A stretch of DNA of 64,000 nucleotides, from assembly GCA_036571765.1 (NCBI GenBank), contig BROE01000005.1, positions 6,865,614 to 6,929,613 of the forward strand. The letters run 5' to 3'. Origin of the DNA: Plecoglossus altivelis. Lineage: Eukaryota; Chordata; Actinopteri; Osmeriformes; Plecoglossidae. Position numbers and translations under genes: made by a program. Below are positions 22,062 to 34,492 of this stretch, piece after piece. The notes under the pieces are model-generated. The model did no database searches, was not told the origin of the DNA, and saw nothing but the letters and a program-made list of their open reading frames with translations. Within the stretch, counting starts at the first letter, position 1. Every line of letters begins with the position of its first letter.

Positions 22062-25000
22062 CTGCCCCCCTCCCGGTCCCTCAAACCAGATATTTTTAGA
22101 GTTGTTGGACTCTGGGTTGACTATTCATGGGAAGCCTCCTCACCATCGCAAAGGAATTCAAACGAAAACCCCACCCTGGCACAGTTGCTGAACAATTGTA
22201 ATCTCCTCCCATACATAACAGGCTTGTGAAGGTATCTGGCCCCCTCCGCTCGCTCTTCATCCATATCAGCGCCTGTTGAGATATGACTCCCCCAGTCTCG
22301 CAGCACTCAGCAGATCTGGAACATGGGACAGCCTGAACCAACATACAGATGCACAGCTCCTATCGCAGAGCAGCTGGTTTCTCCATGAGACCTGAGGCCT
22401 TCCTGGAAGTCACTTACTGTAATTATTCAGTTTGAAGGAATTCCACTGATGAAGTGGAGGGAATTGTAGAACGGCAGTTTACCCTGGGATCAGGCAACAC
22501 GTGTGGATGCTCTTCCTAACGTACATGAGGTCCGGGGGTCATTTGATACAGCTCAAACATAGGGGACTGGATGTGGAGTATGGAAGATGATCACTGCTCA
22601 TCTTAGAGGAGGAGAAACATCAATGCATCAGGCTTCAGCCAAGGATTTACACTGAATGTATATGGACATCCAATCCAAACAGTTCTTACCATCATTAATA
22701 AATTGCCAAGGCAAAATTATCTCAAATATTGCAGTAGGGTGGAATTTTTGACACCCAAAGAACTCAAAGAGTCAAGATTCAAAGAGTCAGATAAAAAAGA
22801 CTAGTGACATGGTTGAATAGATAGTCCTGCAAAGAAACAGATAAGCTCTTGGCCAGCATGAAGTATTTTCCAGACATATGTGTCATATAGTAGAGCCAGC
22901 AGTTGCTATGGGACACAGAGTAAATAAGTAAATATATAGAGGCATGTCGGTTCTGACATGAAGGCCCATGGATGCTATTGTGGTCTGTTGGAGGGCACCT
23001 TGCCAACCCAACTGTCCGCACTCAGCACATATCAGGGTACAGAATGTACAGAACTAGGCACTTAATACATGACCATCCGTTACATAGGGACTTGGGAAAT
23101 AATAAAATAAAGGCTTATGTGTCCTATGTCTAAAGTTGGATATTCAACCCACTGACATGTGACAGATAGACTGTGCCCACCCTGGAAAAAATGACAAGTT
23201 GCAGGACCATGAACATTAGCAGTAATCTCCCTGTCCTGACATGCTGAGTGCCCACATAGCTGCAACTTAAATAACATGGAACAGGACATGCGATGCATTC
23301 ATCCGGCACATGGTGAAAGAGCGGCACCAACATGTATACAGTAGCTCGCAGTAATAGCCTGACAGCACAGCAGCAAACCTTTGGCTCTCAGATAGGATAT
23401 TGTGCCTCTGTTTGTTTAACCATGAAAATAAGGATGGTTTTAATTCCAACCTTTTTTGTTTGCATGGCTTTAGTCTGGGTTTTTGTCTGCTCTTTTGGTG
23501 CCTCCTCACAAGATAGGAAGTCTGAAATTGAATAGGATCTAAAAGATCCATGATAGATATAGCATACAGGTGTGGCATGCACAGTATGGATTGCCAGGAA
23601 CATGCAAATGAAGATGTCCTGCAATGTTTCATCTAAAGCCTACATGTTTTAAACATTTAACAATGCATCTTGCCATGACTGTATTATGACAAGTCATAAC
23701 TGACAGAGTGCAGACTGTGCTGGAATTGAGAAATGCTGTGTCAGAAACCCAAGCTCTGTTGGCGTTGCCAAGGTCCACAGCTGTGGAGGGTTTAACTGTG
23801 ACTGAAATCTAGACTGAATTCTGTAGTTAAGACATTTGGGGTACAGTACTCACACACAGGACATGGTTTATTAAGACAAGACAAGCCATGTTAGACTGAG
23901 ATCTTGGTCTGCAAGTTGAGGCTACACATCAAGGTACTGTATGTGAACAAAATAACAAGGACCACCTGATCGTAAGGTAAAACATTTTGATGTGTGAAGT
24001 GAAATACAGCATGTAGTCCATTTTTACACCATATCAAAAACGGGCAGAATTATTGTCCTGTTGCATGGCAACTGTTTCCATAGTTACCTCTGCTTAGAAA
24101 CATTCATCTGTGGTTTTCAGGATGGCCTCCCCTGAGTCAAAACAAAGGCTTGGAACTGACTGCAAAAATGCTAACTAATTAAATGAGTAATCTAACAATA
24201 TTGATAAATGTCCTGTTTTCAATGCGTGGCCTGTTGTACTTGTCATCCTATGTTCTAAGTATGTATATCTAAAAGGGTTTAACAGTCATTGATGGTAACA
24301 TTTCTCGTGTTCCGTGTGCACTAGCAGCTGTGGTGTAGAATGTTTAGACAGAGGGGGATGATAGCGTCTGTGATTGTGTTTAGAAAGAGATTCTTTTCAG
24401 ATCCTCTGCTTCTCTCTCCATGCATATATAGATGGCATAAACCAATAGATGTCTGAAACGGCAGATTTACAGGTTGTACCTCACATATACTCAACCTTTA
24501 AACCCTGTATTTGAACATAAACATTTGCAAAGATCATTGCATGGACACTCTCTACCCGACATAACTTACTGTGCTGTACAACTTAACCCCTGAGGTGTTT
24601 CTATATGATAAGGCAACTAAAAGGCTGCTCAAATCACTGCACATATGTCTAATGTGACAGGCCCTTCAGATAGTGGACCAACTGTGCCCATACAGAACTA
24701 TACAGTACAAATCTGTATGCATGTATGTCTTCTGGAGGGGAAAGTGTGATGGAACGACACGTACTTCATGTGAGCACGCCACTCATCTCAAGATGGTGTG
24801 TGTGGATTGTGTATGACTGTACGGACACCGTCTACAAGAGGAAGAGACTGGAGCTATTTACTGTTGTAAGAACAGACAATAAGCCTTTAGGTTAACAGGG
24901 TATACCGTGTGGGTAGGTTGAAGTTTGAACTCAAGAGTGCCGTTTTCTGTTGGTCCAACAAAGACGAATACACACACAACTGCACAAAGAGGAAATGGGC

Positions 25001-25389
25001 AAGGAATCTTAGAGGCATACGCCCAATTCTACTGCAGAAACACAGGGCATCAGACTCGAATATAGAGATGCAAAATGGACATAAAGATTTATGTGCAGAT
25101 TTCATCACTAAGCAACACAGTGCTGCCATCTAGTGTTTTATATGTATACAACAGATATGCCAACCACTGTTTTGAAATCTGTCCAGATAGAAAAACGAGT
25201 ATTTGTCAGTGATTGAGGTAAGAAAAATCTACTCATAAAAGATATTAGCCTTTCTATTAAGATTTTCTTTTCACTTAGATGTATTGAACGTTGATCGTGA
25301 CATGATAATGACAATGTTGTCTGACAATATTACAAAAGCTCTGACAATGAGCATTGAGTTCATACTGACAACAATAATTATATCTTTGG
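22062..25389. other. Intergenic upstream of hspb1, downstream of camkk1
   Basis: Over 3 kb with no gene I can support. It includes the hspb1 upstream region at the left. The open frames around 23.0-23.6 kb are short, overlap on both strands and show no family signature. Confidence 0.5.
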
Positions 25390-25395
25390 TTTATT
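25390..25395 (-). terminator. Candidate polyadenylation signal of camkk1
   Basis: AATAAA-type hexamer on the minus strand, about 340 bases after the camkk1 stop codon. Confidence 0.4.
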
Positions 25396-25732
25396 ATTTT
25401 CAGCAGTTACATTATGAAAGCATGCAAAAATAGGTTCTTGACAATGATACATATTTACATTTTACAGATGCATTTGAACTCACAAATATAATTCACAGGG
25501 ATGTTCACAACCAAATGTGTAGTAAAAGCACAAACTGCCTAAGTAAATCTCATTGAAAAAGCTAACACACATTTTGCGACTGTAAAACTCTTCCATTTGG
25601 TCATTTCGAACATCACAAAGCTTATACTGGAATTACAATTACAGCACCCACACTGTTATTGACTGAGCAAGTATTTTACACAAATAGTTCTGAAAATCTT
25701 AACATTCTTGTTTTTTCTTGTTTGTGCAACAT

Positions 25733-28700
25733 CTACACAGCTTCAGTGAACGCATCATCTTCATACAAGTCCTCCAGCTCGCCATCTCTGCTCTCCTCCC
25801 TGCTCGCATTTCTGTAGGTTACATAGCTCCATCAGATTATGTAAGGATATGTAGGTAATGTAAGTTATTTGAGAATATGGACGATGAGGGGGGAAGTCAA
25901 TAGGTAACATTGTACTATAAGGCGTCTTTCAGAGAAACCACTGCGTATTATTTCACAGCAGAACACAGACTGAGGAGACAGGAAAAGGGAGCGTCAGCCA
26001 AACGTTCCACCCCAAAAGCAACCCCTGGATGACTTCCTGAACAGTCGAGAGTAACAAGTGAGAGTGTGGATGCTTCCTCGTGCCTGTTGATGCACCTACC
26101 TCAGTGAAGGATGAACATTGGCAGAGGATCTCAACAGCCAACTGTCCCTAAAAAGAAAGAGAGAAGTTCAACAAACCGGTACTGAATACATGTCAAATGA
26201 ACAGGATGACTAAGGCAGACTCTGTACGCATTATTTAGTGCTTTGCTCTGTGAAGACGTGAAACGGTTGTTGATTGCCATGGTATTAATGACTGCCCTGC
26301 AGTTAAGCGTGTGATTCAGCCAGCTGCGTAGGGAGGAGGATAAAAGGAGGCCTGCGCCATGTTGGAATTGTTTACATTATAATTAGTCTTGTCACTGCAT
26401 CTTGTTTACCCAGAACACCACAAACGATGCCAAAGAGGTTGATTTGTATTTACTTATAGAGGACTTTCATCACAGTTCTCCAGCTGTCCCCCTTGCCTGA
26501 CCATGGTTAATATCCAGGCAAAAGCATGGGAATATCAATGAGGGAGATAGCATTTGAAGGGCATCTCTATGCATGCAATTGGGATCAAGGATGGTAGGCT
26601 AATGGTTAAGTGGAATCCATAACAGATACTGGTTGACAGATACTAGCAGACCAACAGTAGGCCTTTGGGTGGATTGGAAAAAAAAACAGGCCTTATATGC
26701 TGTAATTAGCTGTGTCAGTGGCCTCCCACAGATCCTCAAGGGTGAAATGCCACTTTCAGCATCTCTGATTACGTAATGGAGAGCTTCAAGGCCCCACATT
26801 AGCCCTGCCCCAGAAGCTTCCGCTGGGCCACTTATCCAGCAGAGCTAAACACTTCCGCTGAAGTTAAATATCTTTCTGGGTTTCTTAAGGGTACTTACTG
26901 TCTGGCTGTAACAAACAAACATTCGCAAAAACATTTACTTGTGCTTTCAATGGTCAAATTAGGTGAATGAAACATGAGTGACTGTTTACTCCCTTGTGTT
27001 CAAACATGGATATTCTATACTCTCAAACTCTTGTTGGTGACTGACACAATCTATTTCTGTACATGAGTTTAGATTATTTTGTTTTGTCTGAGACCTAATC
27101 CTGATGTTGGCATGGCTGAATATGTTTCCCTATCAAGGATTTGGAAAGTGCTTACGTAATGAGGCCTCCAGGTGCAGACATGGACCTGACTGCCCTTCTA
27201 CTGCCCTCGAAGGGGTTGCCAAAGGAACGCTTCCTCAACATGGACTTAACCAGGATCTGCAGAGCGCAAAGGGAGGGAAGTTGGTAAAGGCTAGTAGTGA
27301 CTAGAGACGTTCAAACAGGCTGACAAACCTGGCCGACAGACCTGGCTGACAAACCTAACTTTAGCCAGCTCAAACACAGAGCTGGCATTGCACTTTGTAG
27401 GACTATATGGCTGGCTCACCACTGCAGACAGACTAGGGATTAGTTTGACAGAGTTCTTGATCTCCTCTTCTGTGACCTCGATCACAGTGCAGTGCTCCTC
27501 CTCCAGGGGCAGGGGGGAAGCACCATTCTCCGACACCCACCTGTGGATCTGAGCCAGAGACACGACACACAACTCAGACGATCCTGGAAACCTCACATCA
27601 CTCATTTCTGAATCATTGGTAGCACATGATAGGCCATCTTGTCTGTCCATCTCTCACCTTGATTTCAGGGATGCTAATCCTTGCTTCTGCGTTTTTATCG
27701 AGCATCCTGGAGATCAGCTCCTTTAGGTCCTCACTTGACACAGGCCTTAGACACCAACCATTTAAATTAATTACGACAACCAGAGTTAAGCTTCTATTCG
27801 CTAAACTACAAAAGGTAGGTGAGGTTACGTAAACAGACACCGTAGACATGTTGATGTTTTCCTGTGTGGTGCTTACGTCTCTGGGAACTCTACAGGAGCA
27901 TTCTTGATTTTGGCGTGCAGAGCAAGAATATACTCATCATAGAAAGGGACCTGGCCAATTTGGAACAAGAAAATTAAAAAATATGAATACTAACATGTGC
28001 ATAACAGCTTTAAATATAGTGTTACACCAAAGTTGTATTAATTAACAAAGTGTACTGATTTGCAATAGAGATACACAAACTAAGACAGAGTTTGGTGTAA
28101 TCTTCTGTGAAATACAGTGATAAGAGTGCTGACCTTGCCAAAGACAAAGCAGTACAGCGTAATTCCCATCGCCCACACATCTAAAGCCTGGTGAACACAA
28201 GTAGTCATTGTTATTGCTAGGCAGCAAGCAGTCACTGAAAAGTGCTTTTGACACTCCGTTTTAATACAGAAGCATAACAACCAGATTGGGTGCAAGATTA
28301 GATAAGATGAAAACATGAAAAGTCTATAGGAATAATCCTCATATACTTTCTCGTCCAAATGTAAACAGGAAGGCTGGTGTCTCACCTTGCCAGTAAAGCT
28401 CTGCTCGCTCTCTGACATCATCTCAGGGGCCATGAACGCTGGGGTCCCTGCAGTGCTGGACAGCAGAGCATCATTCCCTTCAAACTCGTTGCTCACACCA
28501 AAGTCTGCTATCTTAACGTGTCCGTCATCTCCCAGAAGCAGGTTTGAGGGCTTAATGTCTCTGTGGATGATCTTCTGGTAGTGTACTGAGGAGAACAACA
28601 TGGAGGGGAGGATCAGGGAGAGGAGGATGAGGAAGAGAGGGAAGTAGCAGAATTTTCAGATTCAAAGACTGTCCAATAGTGTAATTCCTGCTAGCAAGGA

Positions 28701-30637
28701 GACAGGTTTGATCATGGTTACAAGGTTGTCTGAGGTCACAAGAACTAGAGCACTCCCTCTTATCCTGACGCGCACGTGTGCGTGTTTGCATCCTGGAATG
28801 ACCCAGCTTAGGCTAACTAAATGACAGACTCAATAAAGAGGGTCTCCCTGATTACGAAGCCTAGTTTTTGTCTATAGTTAACTTAGAGGTTGACCTCCAA
28901 AATATTTAATGGTTAAACACTAATAATTTAATAGGTTAAACTCTAGTATCCTTTACAAGCAATATGAAGGTTACATCCTTAATTTCGCCAACTGATGAGG
29001 AGGGAGGTCGGAATGTATAGGGTATAAATAAGCAGATAATAGCACTTCCATAAGACTCACAGTATTCAATGCCCAGGATGATGTCTCGGAAATAGAAGCG
29101 AGCTTGTTCCTCTGTAAACACGTGGTCTGTAGGCACCTCCATGACTGGCCTGGGATCCACAGCAAACAGGGAAGAACATAGCAAAAGGTCCCATACTGAC
29201 ACAATCCTCATGGAAACACTCTGAGCAAGTAGCCAACAGTTATGCATAAGAACAGTATTGTTTCATTCTAATTAACAAATACAAAGTTACCCTTTTGGCA
29301 TCAGCTCGAAGGCTAGACAGGCAACACATAGATAAGGATGATCAGAGATCGTGTTGTGATTCAGCATGGATCTTATTTAGTAGTATATATCAACACCACA
29401 GTATATGAAACACAAAAGGGATGTCTTACCCATATGGAGATTGTCTTCAGACGGATCGTCAAGCACCTACAGTAAAACAGTCCCAGTCAGTTTTCAGCAT
29501 TACATTCAACTGCAGAACCAAATCAAATCACCATGCTAAAGCCAAATTTCATCCAGTACTGCAGTATTAGTTTGAATGATTATATAAAGTCAATGTAAAG
29601 ACATACCTCTACCAGTTTGACAACATTAAGGTGGTCCAGTTTCTTCAGAATAGCAATCTCCTGGTAGACTCTGTCCAGAGGACCCAGAGGTGTGGGCGAC
29701 TGTCCTTGATCTGGGCTACGTCCCCGAGGCGGAGGACGGCCTTGGGTACAACACACACATACACACGCACAAACAAACACAAACATGTGTAAGATTCCAT
29801 AATAAAGAATAAACAACATGAAACATGTACAAGAGATCAGCGTCACCTACGAGGAAATCCACACTGTTTCATCAGCTTCTTTTTAGACACGACTTTCATG
29901 GCCTAAAGAACGAGACAAATAAGCCTGAGAATAGAAGATACCAAACCCAAACTACTGGGAGAAAACCAGGAGTCGTGGAACAATCGCAGGAATTGAGAAG
30001 GAGGAACGTAGTAAACATGCTTTAATGTGTTTCTGGTCTAATAGAAAGATGGAAAGAAGCTTACGTAATATTGCTCATCGTGCTCATTGTAAGCTAGTTT
30101 CACCACCCCATATGATCCCTGTAATGTAAAGAAGTCATTACAAAGGGCAGTCTCACACTATTATAAAGTATGGCAAGTTCTCTTTGATGACTTGTAACAA
30201 AACATTTCACCTTTCCAATCTCGTCCTTTAGCTTATACTGGTTGAGTTGGATACAATCCTAGATAAAACAAACATGGTTGTTAAATGGATTCAACTCATA
30301 ATCTGGGTCTTTTCACCAAAACAAAACGTGTTTCCAACAGATGTGTGTGAATCAGACACATATGAGGGGGGGCGATATAGACGCTGACCTCTGAATCAGA
30401 GATGGACACACGCTTGGACTCGATAGTGGGCTGGCGTGCCACACGGCTGCTCCCACGCTCCTGCAACGACAACTTCCTGTCTGAGAGGCGGAGTCGCTGA
30501 GGGGGGTTCCGGCCTGGGTTGGCCCGGTAGCCGTTATGAGCGGTCAACTGGCTGGGTGTCACATTGATGGCAGCAATCATGTCGGCCAGCTCGGCATGGT
30601 CTGCAGCATCCAGCTCAGGGTCACTGTCAGCGCTCAT
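25733..30637 (-). CDS. camkk1: Calcium/calmodulin-dependent protein kinase kinase 1 (alpha)
   Basis: Sixteen coding exons were joined by hand, with every phase consistent: 30637-30389, 30258-30211, 30118-30065, 29902-29851, 29740-29607, 29466-29430, 29312-29291, 29149-29061, 28585-28386, 28187-28134, 27950-27877, 27745-27658, 27548-27420, 27256-27156, 26147-26100 and 25811-25733. The product has 485 residues. It is a Ser/Thr kinase that phosphorylates CaMKI, CaMKIV and related kinases on the activation loop. Visible features are the glycine loop GSYGVV, the VAIK-type Lys in AMKVV, the CaMKK-specific Arg/Pro-rich insert (RRPPPRGRSP), HRDIKPSN, DFG, and the APE-type motif in GTPAFMAPE. The autoinhibitory and calmodulin-binding segment includes ILVKSMLRKRSFGNPF. 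LSLQERG and RQPTIES in exon 1 match CaMKK N-terminal regulatory sites. The short C-terminus ending EDLYEDDAFTEAV fits CAMKK1 better than CAMKK2. Confidence 0.95.
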
Positions 30638-32469
30638 TGTCGTCCCAGATCAATGGAAGCCACAGTAGAGTGATGTCACTGAGGGCAGCGTGCTGTCAGC
30701 AGTGGAAGGTACACAATCATTCTGTACGGGTGGAAAGAAGCAAGGAAACCTTTTCACTACTGAACAAAAAAACCCTGCACACTTTAAATGTAGCCCACCC
30801 ATGGGAGTCTTGTGCAATACAGTGAGATCTGGTTTAGTGTATCAGCTTTAAACATGAAAATGGCTACTACTAGTGTTTAGACCAATGGATTTAAATAGCT
30901 TCTTATGTAACAGGGAAAGAAGCAAGAACATCTTATTTAGTGAGCTGAAAGACTGACTACAGTATGTGCGATACTAAAACAACTGAAAACACAATGCTAT
31001 TTAACTTCAAAATGCCATTGAAAATGCCATTCATGGAGTTACATTGATTGGGATATGAGTTCCTATCATACCTGTAGATCTCTGTCACGTCAACACGGCT
31101 CTCTGCAAATCCTTTCTGAAATCACTACAACCTAGCCACAAACAAAGATGCATTGTAGAATATCCAGCTAATAACATGTATAAAAAGAAGTGATGCAGAG
31201 TCGTGCACATTAGTTTTTACTCACACATAGCTTTAGAACTTCCTTCAGGTAACTGGTGCGGTTAAGCTGCATGCTCTCCAGCTGATCATTAGGTAAGAAA
31301 ACTCCTTTGTGTCTCAGAACACGACTTTCTCTCATGAGCTGGGAACTACAAGATCACCGAAGCCTTTGGGATTATCTCGGTCCACATTTAGCCACCTGAT
31401 GCCCATTCTAAGAGAGGCAATCAGTGTTTACAGCAGAGTACACCAACAGACTCCTCCCAAGGCCAGGGGATAATAGCGAATGATTGGACGTTAGGAGTCA
31501 TGACCAGGAGCATGAGCACAGGATAAGTGTTCAGGTCAATCAATACATTTAGATGGGAGAGACCTCTGGAGTAGAGGCGAGGCGAGACGCAGCCGTGTCT
31601 GTGTTGAAGTTCATTGATTGAATGTCCAGTTCGTTATGTTATGCCTGCCATCTTCTCCTCGGTTTAAAACTGCTCGAGACTCACATAAATTAATAGCAAC
31701 ACACAGCATTTTAACAACAACAACATTTTAGCATTTTCAACTTAAACCACTAATTAAACAAATTAAAGTCAATAAAACATAGATTTTACAGAATGTACTG
31801 ATAAGTTGTCACTGAGCACGGTACAGCGTTGACATGTGTTGTGTTAAATAACTTGGCCAAAGGTTTTGTTTGTTTGTAATTTCATAGTCTATTGAACTTC
31901 TTCACAGAAAGCTATACGGTACAAACGATGCCTATAGCTATTTTATAGTAATCTCACAACAATGTCATTTATGCGATTCACAGAAACAATTAGCCGTAGG
32001 CTCTAGGAGTATATATATGTAGGAGTCTACTTATATCAAATTTCGATCTATTAAATACAGGGTAGGCTCTTATCTGCGATTCAACAATAGGCCTACATTA
32101 ACAGAGGCGAGCTCCACCTAACGTCGAGAAAGCGAAACACAAAAAAATAGCCAACGTGTGTCACAGTGTAACAAACCTCCGTGACGCTGACTGCAAACAG
32201 GTAGCCTAGTTGCACCTAATGCTGTGACCTATCAGAAACTGTGACCGCAGAAGGCGCTGCTGAACATCGCCTGTCCTTACGTGGTAGATAATGGAGGTCG
32301 AAGAAGGGCGTCTATGCAAACTTCTTGAACAATGATAGATTTAGACATTCTCTGACACATGACATCCATGGGTGCAAGCTGTATGATTGTTCGTTATTGC
32401 TCCCTAAGGGAGAAAGGCCTTAACCGCGGGTGACGATAATAACCACCTCAGGCATAGTAACATTTATCT
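30638..32469. other. 5' region of camkk1
   Basis: No coding exon beyond camkk1 was recognised. A plausible acceptor (minus-strand gtacag near 30723) before the first coding exon and a donor near 31073 (CTACAG/GTATGA) suggest an untranslated first exon around 31.1 kb. A start site further up, near 31.4-32.2 kb, cannot be excluded. Confidence 0.35.
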
Positions 32470-32952
32470 GAGAGTAAATAAAATATATTTCAAAGATACA
32501 TTTTCTCTCAAATATTTTTAGACATGTATTTCCAATGGTCATACTCTACTGCAAATAAAGAACTAAATATTTCATGGATTAGCACACTGGGTAAAATGTC
32601 AGAATAAGTGACCCCACTATAACTGCTTGATAAAGGAATTAACCTTCAAAATATTGTTTGGGGTATTCATGTCATTCCTGGATTACATAAATACCCCAAA
32701 CAATATTCTGGCTCTGACATGCCCATAAACAAGAAAACGTGTCCAGATTAGTGTGAGGGGATGACCTTAGTACCCTGTACAATATTTTGAAGATTAACTT
32801 TAAGACGCAGATATCGTGGGGTCATATATTGGTAATTTAGACAACCCAATTTTCTGGTCCATTAAATATTTAGTTTGAATATTATTATTTGAAATACATA
32901 TTTTGAAACATTTCAGAGGAAATGTACTTTAACATATTTTATTTACTTTCGG
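32470..32952. repeat. Imperfect palindrome of about 480 bp (foldback element)
   Basis: The left arm (about 32470-32660) and the reverse complement of the right arm (about 32780-32952) align along their length. Matched blocks include AGTAAATAAAATAT at the outer ends, ACATTTtCTCT, ATGTATTTC, ACTAAATATTT, TGACCCCAC and the stretch around TTCAAAATATTGT. A perfect 18-base inverted pair (32650-32667 with 32690-32707) lies inside, so one segment is present three times. No open reading frame or clear target-site duplication is seen. It resembles a non-autonomous foldback or MITE-type element, family unknown. Confidence 0.7.
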
Positions 32953-33255
32953 TTAACTATTTCTCCATGGGAAGCAATAACAAACCGCCAAAATGATACA
33001 TATTGCACTCGTGAATGAAACGTAATAATGTTTACCCCGTTTGCGTAGACGCTCGTCTTCCTCCATTGTCTACCATGCACATGCAGACAATGTGCAGCAG
33101 CGCCCTCTGCGGTCACAGCTTCTGATGGGTCACAGCTTTCGTTGCAACACCTTTTCTGACTGTGGTGCTTAAGTTGGACGTGACTTGCGGATGTAATACA
33201 CTGGAAAGGTATCTGGAGCCTCCCTATAATGCATTTAAATAGGGATGCAACATTA

Positions 33256-34492
33256 ATGTCCGGCAATTTCAGTCGTTTGAGGACGTCTGAGTTGCGGCAA
33301 CTTCTGAATGATGATCAGAAAATGAGCTGCATAATTCGATTAAGTAAGAAGGTATGTTTGTTGTTTGATGCAGCCAATTGAATATAGAAGTCTTAACCTT
33401 TTTCGGTTTCGTGATTTAAAACGTGTTTGAAACTACATTTAAAACATAATAGCAATAAACACAGTTAAAGTGTAATGTTGAAGTAATTCTGGTCCAGTTT
33501 CAGGGACTTCAGTGGACAAAAGAAGACATTATGGCGTCAAACTGTAGACTTGCAGAAATTAATCTTTCTCATAAGCCAACACTGAGAAAGGGAAAAGTTA
33601 AATTAGCCAACAAGCATCAGGAGCTGGAGAAACTGATCATCAGCGTTCAAGCCAAACAAGACCAACTTTGTAAGATTCACGCTGACCTCAGATGCTCATA
33701 TGTTCTAGATACTGTTGCTATACATTTTGACATATTTATGGGCATGTGTGCCACGAAACCCTTATCATCATTGTTACCCTCTTGATGTTTAATTATACTG
33801 TTCTGTTATTGTCAATAGCGGCCTTGTTAGAAGGTCATATACTCAAGGCGACACACATGCAGCTCCTGAAAAAGATAGAAGAGAATGAAGAAGATAGTGA
33901 GGTAAGGTGATGTAAATACAAAATTGAATCTGCTATAATTCAAAATGCACGTATGATTTTTGACATGTTAGTCTAAAGGATTACGGATGTCATTTTCAAC
34001 CAACAGGTTCTCTTTCAGAAATTTGTGGAGGGGAGAATGTCCGTGGAGAAGTTCTTAGGGCGCTTTCAGAACTCCAGATGGCTGCATCACATCCAACTGG
34101 TTCAGGCAGGGAAGATCCTGGACATCCTGGAACTTAAACCAAAGGGACACCTGATATCTACTGAGACTCACAATAGCAAGAGTTTCCCTCTGGACTACCC
34201 CCCTAACCTGCCCAACACCTGTCCTGTTCACTACAGCCTCGTGCCTTTTGTGATTCTGCCCAACTTCTACCACCCATACTCCTCCGTTCCATTTCTCCCT
34301 CCATCCCTGCCCCCTTTGAGTGGCTATGGAAACAGCGCTCAACTTCTACAGCCGAGGGTCTTGGATTTTCACCAAACATCCCAACATCTACGCTTTAGAG
34401 TTCATGAACAGACGCCAAGGTGGCCGGCGAGACCTGCCCGTCTAGAACAGCTTAACCTACCAACAAGACATCGACGGCAGGAACCACGTTAG
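33256..34492 (+). CDS. vps37d: VPS37 subunit of ESCRT-I (VPS37D-like)
   Basis: Four exons, 33256-33351, 33498-33669, 33819-33901 and 34007-34492, give 278 residues. VPS37 proteins are the Mod(r)-domain subunits of ESCRT-I, which sorts ubiquitinated membrane cargo into multivesicular bodies. The Mod(r) region covers roughly residues 8-150. It starts LRTSELRQLLNDDQKM, followed by FQGLQ and MASNCRLAEINL, and is predicted helical. It is followed by FVEGRMSVEKFLGRFQNSR, which matches the conserved helical end. The C-terminal third is proline-rich (PYSSVPFLPPSLPPL) and probably disordered. The start TSELRQLL fits VPS37D best, and VPS37D shares 7q11.23 with YWHAG and HSPB1 in human; VPS37B or C are alternatives. 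The terminal residues are Arg-rich and lower in confidence. Confidence 0.83.

Noticed and set aside
21564..22229. 221-codon plus-strand open frame
   Set aside because: It lies antisense to hspb1 exon 1 and its promoter. Its composition mirrors the GC-rich coding strand and it has no family signature.
32650..32707. Perfect 18-bp hairpin as a possible microRNA
   Set aside because: It is part of the larger palindrome and matches no microRNA I know, so it is described as a repeat only.
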